A stretch of DNA of 33,615 bases from Peptococcaceae bacterium BRH_c23 (GCA_000961805.1 LADV01000034.1:1-33615), one strand, 5' to 3'; counted from the stretch's first letter, positions 7,579 through 15,451 are shown. Program-made: numbers and translations. Notes: generated by a model from the sequence alone, not told the origin.

Positions 7579-8448
7579 GTGGTGGGGAAAAGAGTAAATG
7601 TAACGGGAATTGCGGTTCTCGTTTTCTTTCTGATGCTAGGTGTACTCATAACCATCCGTCTAACCGGACTGGGTAGTCATTTCCCCAACCCAGTTGGGGG
7701 GGTTATGCAACGCGTCTTAAGCCCGTTAGAACAACCAATTCTTAACTTGGGGAATGGCATTAAGGAAAATTTTCGAGTCTTATGGAACTTCCGAGAGGTA
7801 CAGCTCCAAAATGAGGCTCTTCTCAAGCAGGTAGATCAGTTAACCGGGGATAATTTAAAACTCAAAACAGAAGTACTGGCCGGTATGCGCTATAATGAAC
7901 TTGATGAGGGTCAGTTTCGCAGTCCGACCCTCGCTAAGTTTGAAAAGATCGGTGCGAGTGTAATTAATCGTAATCCTACCAATTGGTACCGAACCTTAAC
8001 CCTAAACCGGGGAAGCGCGGATGGGCTCGCCCCAAATGACCCAGTGATCGGAGATTTAGGGCTTTTGGGGAAGGTTGTGTCGGTCACACCGACCACCTCG
8101 GAAGTCTTACTAATCCTTGACGGGGAAGGACAAGTAAGTGCCCTGGTACACGGAAGCACGGGTGTTAGTACCTTCGGAATTGTGCAAGGAAATTATAATC
8201 GTGGTTCGCGCCTGACTCCGGAAGGGAATTTACAAATGCTCTTTCGCAGAGAGGACAGTGTAAATCCAGGAGATCTAGTGCTAACGTCAGGGCTCGGAGG
8301 AGTGTACCCTAAAGATATCCCCATCGGTCAAGTAAAGGAGATTCAGCTTGATCCCTCAGGCTTACTCAAAACGGCCTACATTCAACCACTCATGGACTTT
8401 GATGCCTTGGAAGAGGCTTATATTGTTAAAATGGCGGGGGGAAAGTAA
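7579..8448 (+). CDS. mreC: Rod shape-determining protein MreC
   Basis: A 289-residue bitopic membrane protein of the elongasome. One N-terminal transmembrane segment (about residues 9-28, AVLVFFLMLGVLITIRL), then a coiled coil (about 70-100, VQLQNEALLKQVDQLTGDN), then the periplasm-side beta-rich MreC core. In the family it bridges MreB/MreD to PBP2. The start is one of two adjacent GTG codons (7579 or 7582) after a G-rich ribosome site. It overlaps mreD by one base (TAATG), implying coupled translation. Confidence 0.93.
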   Translation: MVGKRVNVTGIAVLVFFLMLGVLITIRLTGLGSHFPNPVGGVMQRVLSPLEQPILNLGNGIKENFRVLWNFREVQLQNEALLKQVDQLTGDNLKLKTEVLAGMRYNELDEGQFRSPTLAKFEKIGASVINRNPTNWYRTLTLNRGSADGLAPNDPVIGDLGLLGKVVSVTPTTSEVLLILDGEGQVSALVHGSTGVSTFGIVQGNYNRGSRLTPEGNLQMLFRREDSVNPGDLVLTSGLGGVYPKDIPIGQVKEIQLDPSGLLKTAYIQPLMDFDALEEAYIVKMAGGK

Positions 8449-8954
8449 TGCGTTACGTTTTGATCGCAGTTATGTTTCTCTTGAGTCTGATTTTACCGGG
8501 AACACTCTTCCACTTTTGGTCTTGGTCAGGAATTAAACCGGATTTGCTCATGTTACTGACGATCTATATCGCCATGCATCATCGTATGTCCGTCAGTGGG
8601 ATCTGGGGACTTGGGGCGGGTTTATTTGAAGACTTCTATTTAGGGCGCTACGTTGGTATGTATACACTCACACTTGTAGTGGTCGCTATTTTGAGCAATT
8701 GGCTAGCCGAGCGCTGGTACCGAGAAAATTTCCTCTTAACCACCTTTATGGTCTTTCTGGTAACCGCAGTGGGGCAAATACTGGTTTCTTTTTTAAGTTT
8801 GGGAGCTGGACTTCATTGGGCTTTTACAGATATCCTGCGATTAGTCATCGGAGTATCCCTGTACAATGCCATCCTGGTTCCCGTGACCTACCCATGGGTT
8901 CACCAATCCTTCGTTCGCGGCTGGTTGCGCTATCGGCCGAGATATGAACGCTAG
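8448..8954 (+). CDS. mreD: Rod shape-determining protein MreD
   Basis: A 168-residue integral membrane protein with about five hydrophobic helices, of the usual MreD length and position between mreC and the PBP2 gene. It is part of the MreBCD complex for lateral wall synthesis. Motifs such as IKPDLLMLLTIYIAMH and GLFEDFYLGRYVGMYTLTL fit the family. Its stop codon lies inside a perfect 30-bp palindrome (8938-8967), so the last codons are part of an inverted repeat. Confidence 0.92.
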   Translation: MRYVLIAVMFLLSLILPGTLFHFWSWSGIKPDLLMLLTIYIAMHHRMSVSGIWGLGAGLFEDFYLGRYVGMYTLTLVVVAILSNWLAERWYRENFLLTTFMVFLVTAVGQILVSFLSLGAGLHWAFTDILRLVIGVSLYNAILVPVTYPWVHQSFVRGWLRYRPRYER

Positions 8955-8967
8955 CGTTCATATCTCG
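8938..8967. repeat. Perfect 30-bp palindrome over the mreD stop codon
   Basis: The half-site 8938-8952 (CGAGATATGAACGCT) is exactly mirrored by 8953-8967. There is no loop, so it would extrude as a cruciform or fold as a tight RNA hairpin. It joins directly to family B copy 2. Confidence 0.9.
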
Positions 8968-9115
8968 AAGTTCGATATTCGAGGTTCGAAATTCGAATTG
9001 GAGGCGAACAAGTTCGCGGGACGATTAAGTATCCCTGTTCAATTCCGGTCTTCGATTCGCAGAATCGAATTCACAAATCGTACCACGAACATCGAACATC
9101 GAACATCGAACATCG
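8964..9115. repeat. Family B foldback element, copy 2
   Basis: Left arm CTCGAAGTTCGATATTCGAGG..., right arm of repeated CGAACAT units ending at 9115. The two fixed hairpins are GCGAACAAGTTCGC (9004-9017) and TTCGATTCGCAGAATCGAA (9051-9069). It lies between mreD and the PBP2 gene and is open in frame with the latter. Confidence 0.8.
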
Positions 9116-9144
9116 CAAAACGTATCGAAGAGGAGGTTTGCAAG

Positions 9145-11256
9145 TTGGATGACAAAGAGCGAAAACCCTATACTTATCGACTTTGGGGCTTAAGCATCGT
9201 AGTGCTTTTAGTCTTCTTAATTCTAGGCTCGAACCTCTGGCGTTTGCAGATTGCCCAAGGGTCCTACTATTCGGCAATGGCCAAGGGTAACTTCGTAAAG
9301 CAGGTTAAGGTGCCTCCCACGAGAGGTGATATCGTCGATAAAAACGGCAAGCTCCTGGTAACGAGTGTTCCGGAGTTTGTGCTGCACCTGGATTGGATGG
9401 ATTTACAACAAGCAAAGGGCAGTGCTTGGAAAGATGTCGTGCGTGGATTAGCAGGTTATATTAAACCCTACTGGCCTAACACTAATCAGACGGTGGATTC
9501 AATCACGGAAGATATTTTAGCCAATATCCAAAACCACCAGTGGGAACGCTATCGCCCCGTTATCATCTTGAATAAGGTGGTTCCGAAGCTCCAAGCGGTC
9601 ATCGCCGAGCATCAAGAGGAGCTTCCGGGAGTGAGTGTGGAAGCAATTCCTGTGCGCGACTACCCTCAGAAAATTCTGCTTGGTCAGCTCCTGGGGTATG
9701 TCCGTGAAATTGCAAAACCGGAAATTGATCAGTTAAATAAAAATCCAGATGCGCAAAAGGTAGGATTTGAGTATGCTCAGGGAGACATCGTGGGCAAGAT
9801 GGGGGTCGAAAAATCCTATGATTTCTGGTTGCGGGGTCAAGAAGGAATCCAACAAGTTGAAGTGGATAATCGAGCCCGTCCTATTTCCAAACAGGTTATT
9901 AAGCCACCACAAGCAGGGAAAACCGTCCAACTGACGATTGACGCTGACCTACAAAAAACCGTCGACGATAAACTCGATGAAGTCATTCAAGACGTACAGA
10001 AAAAAAGCCCAACGGCTCATGCCGGGGCAGCTGTGGTCATCGATGTCAACACAGGCAAGATTCTAGCCATGTCTTCTCGGCCTGCAATGGATCCGAATGA
10101 TTTGATCGGGATAATTTCGGACCAAATGGCAGATAAGTATTGGCCTCAAGACCCTAAACGGGCCTCAGAAGCGGCGTCACTTAACCGGGCCTTGTCAGGG
10201 GTGTATGCACCAGGTTCGGTCTTCAAAATGGTGACAGCCATGGCTGCTTTACAACTCAAAGTAACAACGCCGGAGGAGCGGGTCAACGGTGCCATGTCTT
10301 CCTTAGGGAACCTTGCTGCTCAGCAACAAGGTACCGCTGAATGGGGTGGAAACAATTTTGGTTCTATCAATCTTACTCGAGCCCTAGCCAAATCCTCGAA
10401 TATTTATTTTCAAATAATGGGCCGCCGCGCCTTTGAGGCTAATCCGGAGACGATTGGTCAGATCGCCCATGAATTCGGATTAGGCGTCGAAAGCGGTATT
10501 GATTTACCCGGAGAAGCTAAAGGAATAGCACCTTCTGCCGAATGGAAGAAAGCGTATTTTGGCCCTACCTATGAGAGGTCTCGGGATAAAAAACTGGCCG
10601 ATATTGAGAGTAATTACGCCACCAAGCTGACTGAAGCGACCGACGCTAAAGCTAAGCAAAAACTGCAAACGGCAAAAGAATCAGAGATTAAACAGGTTGC
10701 TGTATGGTACAGGCAAATGGTCAGTGAACATGTGGACTGGAAGGTCTATGACAGTCACTTTAATTCTATTGGGCAAGGGTATAACTCCTACACTCCGTTG
10801 CAATTAGCCAATTATGTTGCTACCTTGGTGAATGGTGGAAAACACTTTCGGCCTTATGTTGTCGATAAGCTAATGGACCCAATTACTGGGGACACGGTAC
10901 AGCAATATGAACCTAAGGTTCTAAATACCGTCTCGGTTTCTCCCGAGGTCCTTGATGCGGTCAAAAAAGGGATGAGCGCTGTTACAACAGGGGAAGGGAC
11001 GGCCTCCTTTCTCTTCGCTGATGTGCAGGAATTTACTGGGGGAGGTAAAACTGGAACCGCCCAGATCGGGTCCAAGGACACGATTTCGGGAGATATATAC
11101 AACGGTGTGTTTGTAGCGTTTGCCCCTTATGATAATCCACAAATTGCCTTTGCCGGGATCGTTGAATTTGGAGGGCATGGAGGGGATACGGCAGGTTACG
11201 TCGCCAAGGCCGCCTTTATGAAGTATTTTGGTTGGAAGAACGCGAATGGAGGCTAA
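9145..11256 (+). CDS. mrdA: Penicillin-binding protein 2, elongation transpeptidase
   Basis: A 703-residue class B PBP that cross-links lateral wall peptidoglycan with RodA. There is one N-terminal transmembrane helix (about 14-36), a PBP dimer domain, and a transpeptidase domain with all three active-site motifs: SVFK at 358-361, SSN at 417-419 and KTG at 635-637. A highly charged helical stretch of about 60 residues (about 468-530, RSRDKKLADIESNYATKL and on) interrupts the catalytic domain. TTG 9145 is chosen: AGGAGG stands about 8 bases ahead and the protein then begins just before the membrane helix. The frame open from 8944 runs only through repeat DNA and overlaps mreD. It ends in an intrinsic terminator. 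Confidence 0.92.
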   Translation: MDDKERKPYTYRLWGLSIVVLLVFLILGSNLWRLQIAQGSYYSAMAKGNFVKQVKVPPTRGDIVDKNGKLLVTSVPEFVLHLDWMDLQQAKGSAWKDVVRGLAGYIKPYWPNTNQTVDSITEDILANIQNHQWERYRPVIILNKVVPKLQAVIAEHQEELPGVSVEAIPVRDYPQKILLGQLLGYVREIAKPEIDQLNKNPDAQKVGFEYAQGDIVGKMGVEKSYDFWLRGQEGIQQVEVDNRARPISKQVIKPPQAGKTVQLTIDADLQKTVDDKLDEVIQDVQKKSPTAHAGAAVVIDVNTGKILAMSSRPAMDPNDLIGIISDQMADKYWPQDPKRASEAASLNRALSGVYAPGSVFKMVTAMAALQLKVTTPEERVNGAMSSLGNLAAQQQGTAEWGGNNFGSINLTRALAKSSNIYFQIMGRRAFEANPETIGQIAHEFGLGVESGIDLPGEAKGIAPSAEWKKAYFGPTYERSRDKKLADIESNYATKLTEATDAKAKQKLQTAKESEIKQVAVWYRQMVSEHVDWKVYDSHFNSIGQGYNSYTPLQLANYVATLVNGGKHFRPYVVDKLMDPITGDTVQQYEPKVLNTVSVSPEVLDAVKKGMSAVTTGEGTASFLFADVQEFTGGGKTGTAQIGSKDTISGDIYNGVFVAFAPYDNPQIAFAGIVEFGGHGGDTAGYVAKAAFMKYFGWKNANGG

Positions 11257-11285
11257 AAAACGAGGAAATTTATCCTCGTTTTTTT
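11255..11285 (+). terminator. Intrinsic terminator after the PBP2 gene
   Basis: Stem AAAAAACGAGGA / TCCTCGTTTTTT with a 6-base loop, followed by T. The inner stem resembles the terminator after yoeB (2953-2984). Its A run overlaps the stop codon. Confidence 0.8.
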
Positions 11286-11341
11286 AGATAGTAAAAAGGG
11301 AATTGGGACAACCTTGTAGAATTTATAGAGGAGCATTTATT

Positions 11342-11383
11342 ATGACAAAGCGATGGGGGATTGGGCAGGTTGACACGGACTGA
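11342..11383 (+). other. Short ORF with strong ribosome site ahead of minC
   Basis: ATG 11342 is preceded by AGAGGAG (11327-11333) at 8 bases, but its frame stops after 13 codons (MTKRWGIGQVDTD). The minC frame is one base away. Removing one G from the G5 run at 11355-11359 would fuse them as MTKRWGLGRLTRTEHV, a sensible minC start. So this is either a leader peptide or the true minC start separated by a frameshift or base error. Confidence 0.55.
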
Positions 11384-12053
11384 ACACGTGGCACTTAAAG
11401 GAACCCGCGAAGGATTGGTGCTATACCTCGATCCTGCCGCGGACTTTAGATTGCTAATGAACGAACTGGAAAATCTTTTAAAAAACTCTGATCAATTCCT
11501 CCAAGGCGCGAACGTCCGGTGCTATGCTGGGAAAAAGGAATTTTCCGAGGATGAACAAGCAAGTCTGGCAACAATTTTAAGACAAAACCAATTAGAACTT
11601 GCAGGATGGTTAACCACGGAAGAGGTCTACGTCCCTGGCAAAACGCAGTCCTACGCAAGCCAGGAGAGGGAAGCACGTCTCTGGGAGGAAGGGATGGTGG
11701 AAGGACGCTGTCTCTTTATAGAACGAACACTGCGTTCTGGGAAAAGTGTACAATTTGAGGGTCATGTCGTTGTAATGGGTGACGTTAATCCTGGCGCAGA
11801 AATCATTGCCACGGGTAACATTGTTGTTCTGGGATCCCTTCGAGGAGTTGCCCACGCAGGAGCAACCGGTGACCGAAAAGCCTCCGTGAGCGCGTATCAT
11901 TTGGCACCCACCCAATTAAGGATTGCGGACCTGGTAACCAGGGCACCTGATGATGGAGCCGACGGACGAGGACCGGAGATTGCCAAAATCAAAGATGACC
12001 AATTAACGGTTGAAGCGGCTGGTATGAATGGTTGGCGAAGCAAGGCTCGATAA
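11361..12053 (+). CDS. minC: Septum site-determining protein MinC
   Basis: An inhibitor of FtsZ assembly that, with MinD, blocks division near the poles. About 230 residues: an N-terminal FtsZ-interaction domain (about 12-95, VALKGTREGLVLYLDP onward) and a C-terminal beta-helix that binds MinD (about 110-215, with SVQFEGHVVVMGDVNPGAE and ATGNIVVLGSLRGVAHAGA). The start given is the TTG at 11361, which has no well-spaced ribosome site. GTG 11388 is another option. The best ribosome site belongs to ATG 11342 in another frame, so the gene may carry a one-base insertion near its start. It lies just ahead of minD, with a family B repeat between. Confidence 0.85.
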   Translation: MGRLTRTEHVALKGTREGLVLYLDPAADFRLLMNELENLLKNSDQFLQGANVRCYAGKKEFSEDEQASLATILRQNQLELAGWLTTEEVYVPGKTQSYASQEREARLWEEGMVEGRCLFIERTLRSGKSVQFEGHVVVMGDVNPGAEIIATGNIVVLGSLRGVAHAGATGDRKASVSAYHLAPTQLRIADLVTRAPDDGADGRGPEIAKIKDDQLTVEAAGMNGWRSKAR

Positions 12054-12055
12054 CG

Positions 12056-12200
12056 CGATGTTCGATGTTCGAGGTTCGTGGTTCGAACTTTGAATTCGAT
12101 TCTGCGAATCGAAGAACGGAATTAATCTTTTTGGCTTAAAATCTTCTGCGAACATTGTTCGCTTCGATTCGAACATCGAACATCGAACATCGAAAATCGA
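12056..12200. repeat. Family B foldback element, copy 3
   Basis: Begins CGATGTTCGATGTTCGAGG and ends with a run of CGAACAT units (about 12170-12200). It contains the fixed hairpin TTCGATTCTGCGAATCGAA (about 12097-12115) and GCGAACATTGTTCGC. Same orientation as copy 1. It occupies the minC-minD junction. Confidence 0.8.
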
Positions 12201-12221
12201 TAAGGAAAGGTAGGTCTAACT

Positions 12222-13016
12222 ATGGGTGAGGTAATCGTTGTAACTTCCGGAAAAGGGGGCGTTGGTAAGACGACAACATCCGCAAATATTGGTACCGGCT
12301 TAGCTGCTAATGGGTATAAAGTCGTCCTAGTCGATACCGATATCGGTTTGCGCAACCTTGATGTTGTAATGGGTCTTGAGAACCGCATCGTATACGATTT
12401 AGTGGATGTAACCAGTGGGAATTGTCGGCTTAAGCAAGCACTCATTAAAGATAAACGTTTTACAAACCTCTTTTTGCTACCAGCTGCCCAAACTAAAGAT
12501 AAAACAGCAGTTAGTCCCGAACAGATGAAGACATTAGCCAAAGAACTTAAAGAAGAGTTTGATTATGCGATCATTGACTGCCCGGCAGGTATCGAGCAAG
12601 GCTTTCGCAACGCGATAGCTGGCGCAGACCGTGCGGTAGTCGTTTGTACGCCCGAAGTCAGTGCAGTGCGCGACGCGGACCGCATTATCGGCTTATTAGA
12701 AGCTGCCGAACTGAGAAATCCGAAGTTAATCATCAACCGTCTCCGCCCCGAAATGGTAAAACGTGGAGATATGATGGATATCTCAGACATCTTAGATATT
12801 TTGGCAATCGAATTAATCGGAGTTGTTCCAGAAGACGAGAGTATCGTAGTCTCCACAAACCGCGGAGAACCCGCAGTTATGGATCAGGGGTCAAAAGCAG
12901 GAGAGGCCTATCGTCGCATTACAAAGCGGATTATGGGAGAGGACGTACCTCTTATGAACCTTGAGGTACCCTCTGGAATCATGGATAGACTAAAAAGACT
13001 TGTTGGGATTCGCTAA
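12222..13016 (+). CDS. minD: Septum site-determining ATPase MinD
   Basis: A 264-residue membrane-associated ATPase that recruits MinC and is regulated by MinE. It has the deviant Walker A motif SGKGGVGKTTT (about 9-19), DTDIGLRNLDVVMG (about 38-51), a Walker B-like DYAIIDCPAG, and the C-terminal amphipathic membrane helix IMDRLKRLVGIR. ATG 12222 has GGAAAGGTAGG upstream. It is followed after 29 bases by minE, so the two are cotranslated. Confidence 0.95.
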   Translation: MGEVIVVTSGKGGVGKTTTSANIGTGLAANGYKVVLVDTDIGLRNLDVVMGLENRIVYDLVDVTSGNCRLKQALIKDKRFTNLFLLPAAQTKDKTAVSPEQMKTLAKELKEEFDYAIIDCPAGIEQGFRNAIAGADRAVVVCTPEVSAVRDADRIIGLLEAAELRNPKLIINRLRPEMVKRGDMMDISDILDILAIELIGVVPEDESIVVSTNRGEPAVMDQGSKAGEAYRRITKRIMGEDVPLMNLEVPSGIMDRLKRLVGIR

Positions 13017-13045
13017 CCGTTCGGTACTGAGAGGAGGAATCGTCC

Positions 13046-13324
13046 TTGTTAGAATTTATCAGCCGGATGCTTGGCAGGGAAAGCGCCTCGAGCAAGACAG
13101 TAGCAAAAGAACGCCTTCGGCTCGTCTTGGTGCATGACCGCGCTAGCATATCGCCTGCCATGCTGAACAGACTAAGGGAAGATCTAGTCAAAGTAATCTC
13201 TAACTATATGGAGATTGATGAAGCGGCACTCGAGTTCAATCTATGTCAAGACGATCGGGAAGTGGCCCTAGTCGCCAACATCCCCGTCGTGAAGATGAAG
13301 CGAGACTACGCAGCCAAAGGGTAA
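13046..13324 (+). CDS. minE: Cell division topological specificity factor MinE
   Basis: A 92-residue protein that stimulates the MinD ATPase and confines MinCD to the poles. The N-terminal membrane/anti-MinCD region (MLEFISRMLGRESASSKTVAKERLRLVLVH) and the C-terminal dimerisation domain (LREDLVKVISNYMEID and VALVANIPV) are both recognisable. TTG start at 13046 after GAGAGGAGG. Having minE suggests an oscillating Min system rather than the DivIVA-anchored type of Bacillus subtilis; DivIVA is not visible here. Confidence 0.92.
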   Translation: MLEFISRMLGRESASSKTVAKERLRLVLVHDRASISPAMLNRLREDLVKVISNYMEIDEAALEFNLCQDDREVALVANIPVVKMKRDYAAKG

Positions 13325-13338
13325 CCGAAGCGCTTACG

Positions 13339-13502
13339 CGAGGTTCGAAGTTCGAAGTTCGAGGATCGAATCGAAGCGAACAGAGTTCGCATAGTTATTT
13401 AAAGCCATTCAGCCTAATTCCAAGTCTAAGTGCAAGTCCGTTCTTCGATTCGTAGAATCGAAATCACAATTCGAACTTCGATCCTCGAACATCGAATCTC
13501 GA
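13339..13502. repeat. Family B foldback element, copy 4
   Basis: Heptamer arm CGAGGTTCGAAGTTCGAAG..., hairpin GCGAACAGAGTTCGC (about 13376-13390), a middle with TTTAAAGCCATTCAGCC, then the hairpin TTCGATTCGTAGAATCGAA (about 13444-13462) and a right arm ending ATCGAATCTCGA. Same orientation as copy 2. It abuts copy 5. Confidence 0.8.
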
Positions 13503-13552
13503 AAAAGGGGTTCGAGGTTCGAATTGAAGCGAACAGAGTTCGCAGGATAATT

Positions 13553-13763
13553 ACTTTTGTCCAATCGTAAGACTCCCACTTCTTCAAGTGGGAGTGGATT
13601 CCCGTACTCTGCTGCTGTGACGATAGTCTCCAATTGGAGACTATCGTCGAGCGCCTTTCCCGATAGGAACACGCGCGAAGGAGGTAGAGTCCATCCTATA
13701 GCGCGTAAGTATTCTTCTGGGGCAGTAACAAAACTATGAAGTTTGTTACGCCCCTTGTTTTTA
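13553..13763 (+). ncRNA. Structured insert, possible IS200/IS605-type remnant or small RNA
   Basis: About 210 bases interrupt family B copy 5. It holds a hairpin at 13572-13595 (ACTCCCACTT/AAGTGGGAGT), a perfect 30-bp palindrome at 13619-13648, and an intrinsic terminator at 13719-13762. TTAC lies at its left edge and TCAA just beyond its right edge, as at ends of some IS200/IS605 elements, and CTCCCACTT...AAGTGGGAG hairpins are common near such ends. No transposase is present. A relic of a TnpB-type element or its guide-RNA region is the leading guess. An independent small RNA is the alternative. Confidence 0.4.
13719..13762 (+). terminator. Intrinsic terminator at the end of the insert
   Basis: GGGGC (13719-13723) pairs with GCCCC (13749-13753), and inside it GTAACAAA pairs with TTTGTTAC, with small bulges. 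TTGTTTTTA follows. It points in the + direction and would separate the min genes from rodA. Confidence 0.7.
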
Positions 13764-13848
13764 TGTTCAATTCCGTTCTTCGATTCGCAGAATCGAAATC
13801 ACAATTCGAACCTCGAACCTCGCGCATCGCGCATCTTGCCTCGCCTTA

Positions 13849-13857
13849 TGTTATAAT
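13849..13857 (+). promoter_or_regulatory. Extended -10 promoter of rodA
   Basis: TGTTATAAT is a perfect TATAAT with the TGn extension, 44 bases before the rodA GTG. No -35 match lies at 17 bases, as is usual for extended -10 promoters. Confidence 0.55.
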
Positions 13858-13900
13858 AAACGAGTATCCGTCAACACAAAAATCATAGGGAGATTATATC

Positions 13901-15061
13901 GTGGACAGAAGAGCTTTAAGAAACTTAGACTTCTTATTTATACTATTTACATTGTTATTACTGGCAGCCAGTCTGGTAATTTTAAGCACCGCCTCGATCA
14001 ATGTGATGAAGTCGAATCCTCTCCACTATGTGCAGACTCAGACTGTCTGGATTTTGAGTGGTCTCGTCATTGCAGTGGTCGTGGCTGTGATTGATTATCA
14101 GAAATGGCAAGTTTTTCGCTGGTGGATTTATGGCTTTAATCTGGCCCTGCTCTTAAGCGTTATCTTTTTTGGTGACTCGGCCAAAGGGGCTACTCGTTGG
14201 ATTTATTTTACCTCTTCGATCGGAATCCAACCCTCAGAGTTTGCCAAAATTTTTATCATTTTAACGTTTGCAGACTTTTTGGCCCGGCGAGAAGGCAGAC
14301 TCAATAATTTCACTGATTTCATAGCGCCATTTTTGTTTGTTTTAATGCCCATGCTGCTGATTTTTAAGCAGCCCGACCTAGGAACAACCTTGGTTTTTGT
14401 GGCAATATTTATCGGAATGATGTTTGTAGCAGGGGCAAATCCTTGGAAATTCGGGGGTCTTATCGTAGCAGGGGTTATTACAGTGGCAGGTGCGCTTTGG
14501 CTCCACTTCGCTACAAATTTACCAAAGTGGTTACAATGGGCTCAAGGACTCCCTCTTCCCCTCCAAGAGTATCAATTAAAGCGCTTAACGATTTTTGTAA
14601 ATCCTACAGCTGATAAGTCGGGAGATGGTTTTCATATTCTTCAATCCCTGTGGGCGATTGGGTCGGGTGAGTTATGGGGTAAAGGCTATCGAATGGGTAC
14701 ACAAGGCCAGTTGAATTTCTTACCTGAGCACCATACCGACTTTATTTTCTCGGTGGTTGGCGAAGAGTTCGGCTTTATCGGAACGATCACCCTCCTCTTC
14801 CTGTTTCTAATCTTCTTATTGCGCGCCATCAACATTGCTTTGAAAGCACGGGATATGTACGGAATGTTGATTGTCTCGGGGGTGGTTTCCATGTTCACCT
14901 TTCACATTCTAGTCAATGTAGGTATGACCTCCGGGATTATGCCTGTCACAGGAATTCCACTCCCGCTGATCAGCGCGGGGGGAAGTGCATTGTGGGCCAA
15001 TATGGTTTCGATTGGCCTACTCTTAAGTGTCAATTTAAGACACCAGAGGCGCATGTTTTGA
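13901..15061 (+). CDS. rodA: RodA-type SEDS peptidoglycan glycosyltransferase
   Basis: A 386-residue polytopic membrane protein of the FtsW/RodA/SpoVE family, about ten hydrophobic helices. The family polymerises lipid II into glycan strands, paired with a class B PBP; here the partner is the PBP2 encoded at 9145-11256. Seen: KGATRWI (conserved cytoplasmic loop), QPSEFAKI, the large extracellular loop around YQLKRLTIFVNP, EHHTDFIFSVVGEEFGF and the C-terminal GIPLPLISAGGSA. Context with mre and min genes favours RodA over FtsW or SpoVE. GTG start after GGGGAG at good spacing, and probably its own promoter. Confidence 0.9.
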   Translation: MDRRALRNLDFLFILFTLLLLAASLVILSTASINVMKSNPLHYVQTQTVWILSGLVIAVVVAVIDYQKWQVFRWWIYGFNLALLLSVIFFGDSAKGATRWIYFTSSIGIQPSEFAKIFIILTFADFLARREGRLNNFTDFIAPFLFVLMPMLLIFKQPDLGTTLVFVAIFIGMMFVAGANPWKFGGLIVAGVITVAGALWLHFATNLPKWLQWAQGLPLPLQEYQLKRLTIFVNPTADKSGDGFHILQSLWAIGSGELWGKGYRMGTQGQLNFLPEHHTDFIFSVVGEEFGFIGTITLLFLFLIFLLRAINIALKARDMYGMLIVSGVVSMFTFHILVNVGMTSGIMPVTGIPLPLISAGGSALWANMVSIGLLLSVNLRHQRRMF

Positions 15062-15374
15062 TCGAGGTTCGAGGTTCGAGGCTTTAATCGAGGTTCGAGG
15101 TTCGAGGTTCGTGGTTCGAACTTGAAGCGAACAAAGTTCGCACAGTAATTTAAAGTCTTTAGCCTAATCGAGGTTCGAGGTTCGAAGTTCGAGGATCGAA
15201 TCGAAGCGAACAGAGTTAGCAGGACAATTTTAAACATAGCAGTTTCAAGCCGAATTTCGATTCGATCATCGAATACCCAATGTTCTCAATGATGCTCAAT
15301 TAAAGTTCAATTCCGTTCTTCGATTCGTAGAATCGAATCAAAAATCGATCCACGAACCTCGAATATCGAACCTC
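15062..15374. repeat. Family B foldback elements, nested copy 6
   Basis: The left half of one element (15062 to about 15172, with hairpin GCGAACAAAGTTCGC) is followed by a second left half (about 15173-15230, GCGAACAGAGTTAGC) and by only one right half (hairpin TTCGATTCGTAGAATCGAA about 15320-15338, arm to 15374). This reads as one element inserted in another with later loss of one right arm. It begins one base after the rodA stop. Confidence 0.7.
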
Positions 15375-15415
15375 GCAAAAGAAATAGAACTGCATCGCAG
15401 TTCTATTTCTTTTGC
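15375..15415. terminator. Perfect 19-bp hairpin terminator after rodA
   Basis: GCAAAAGAAATAGAACTGC (15375-15393) pairs perfectly with 15397-15415 around a 3-base loop. The A/T runs inside the stem suit termination on either strand. It follows the last base of the repeat. Confidence 0.65.
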
Positions 15416-15451
15416 TTTCGCGTAGACTATTAGAGGATGTACGAGCCATAA

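Larger units (their letters stand above)
13511..13833. repeat. Family B foldback element, copy 5, split by an insert
   Basis: The left half (13511 to about 13552, TTCGAGGTTCGAATTGAAGCG and hairpin GCGAACAGAGTTCGC) and the right half (about 13764-13833, with TTCGATTCGCAGAATCGAA) match the other copies. The usual middle of about 35 bases is replaced by a roughly 210-base unrelated segment. Confidence 0.75.

Noticed and set aside
13557..13739. 60-codon open frame in the structured insert
   Set aside because: It spans perfect hairpins and a palindrome, has no ribosome site and no domain similarity, so a non-coding reading is better.
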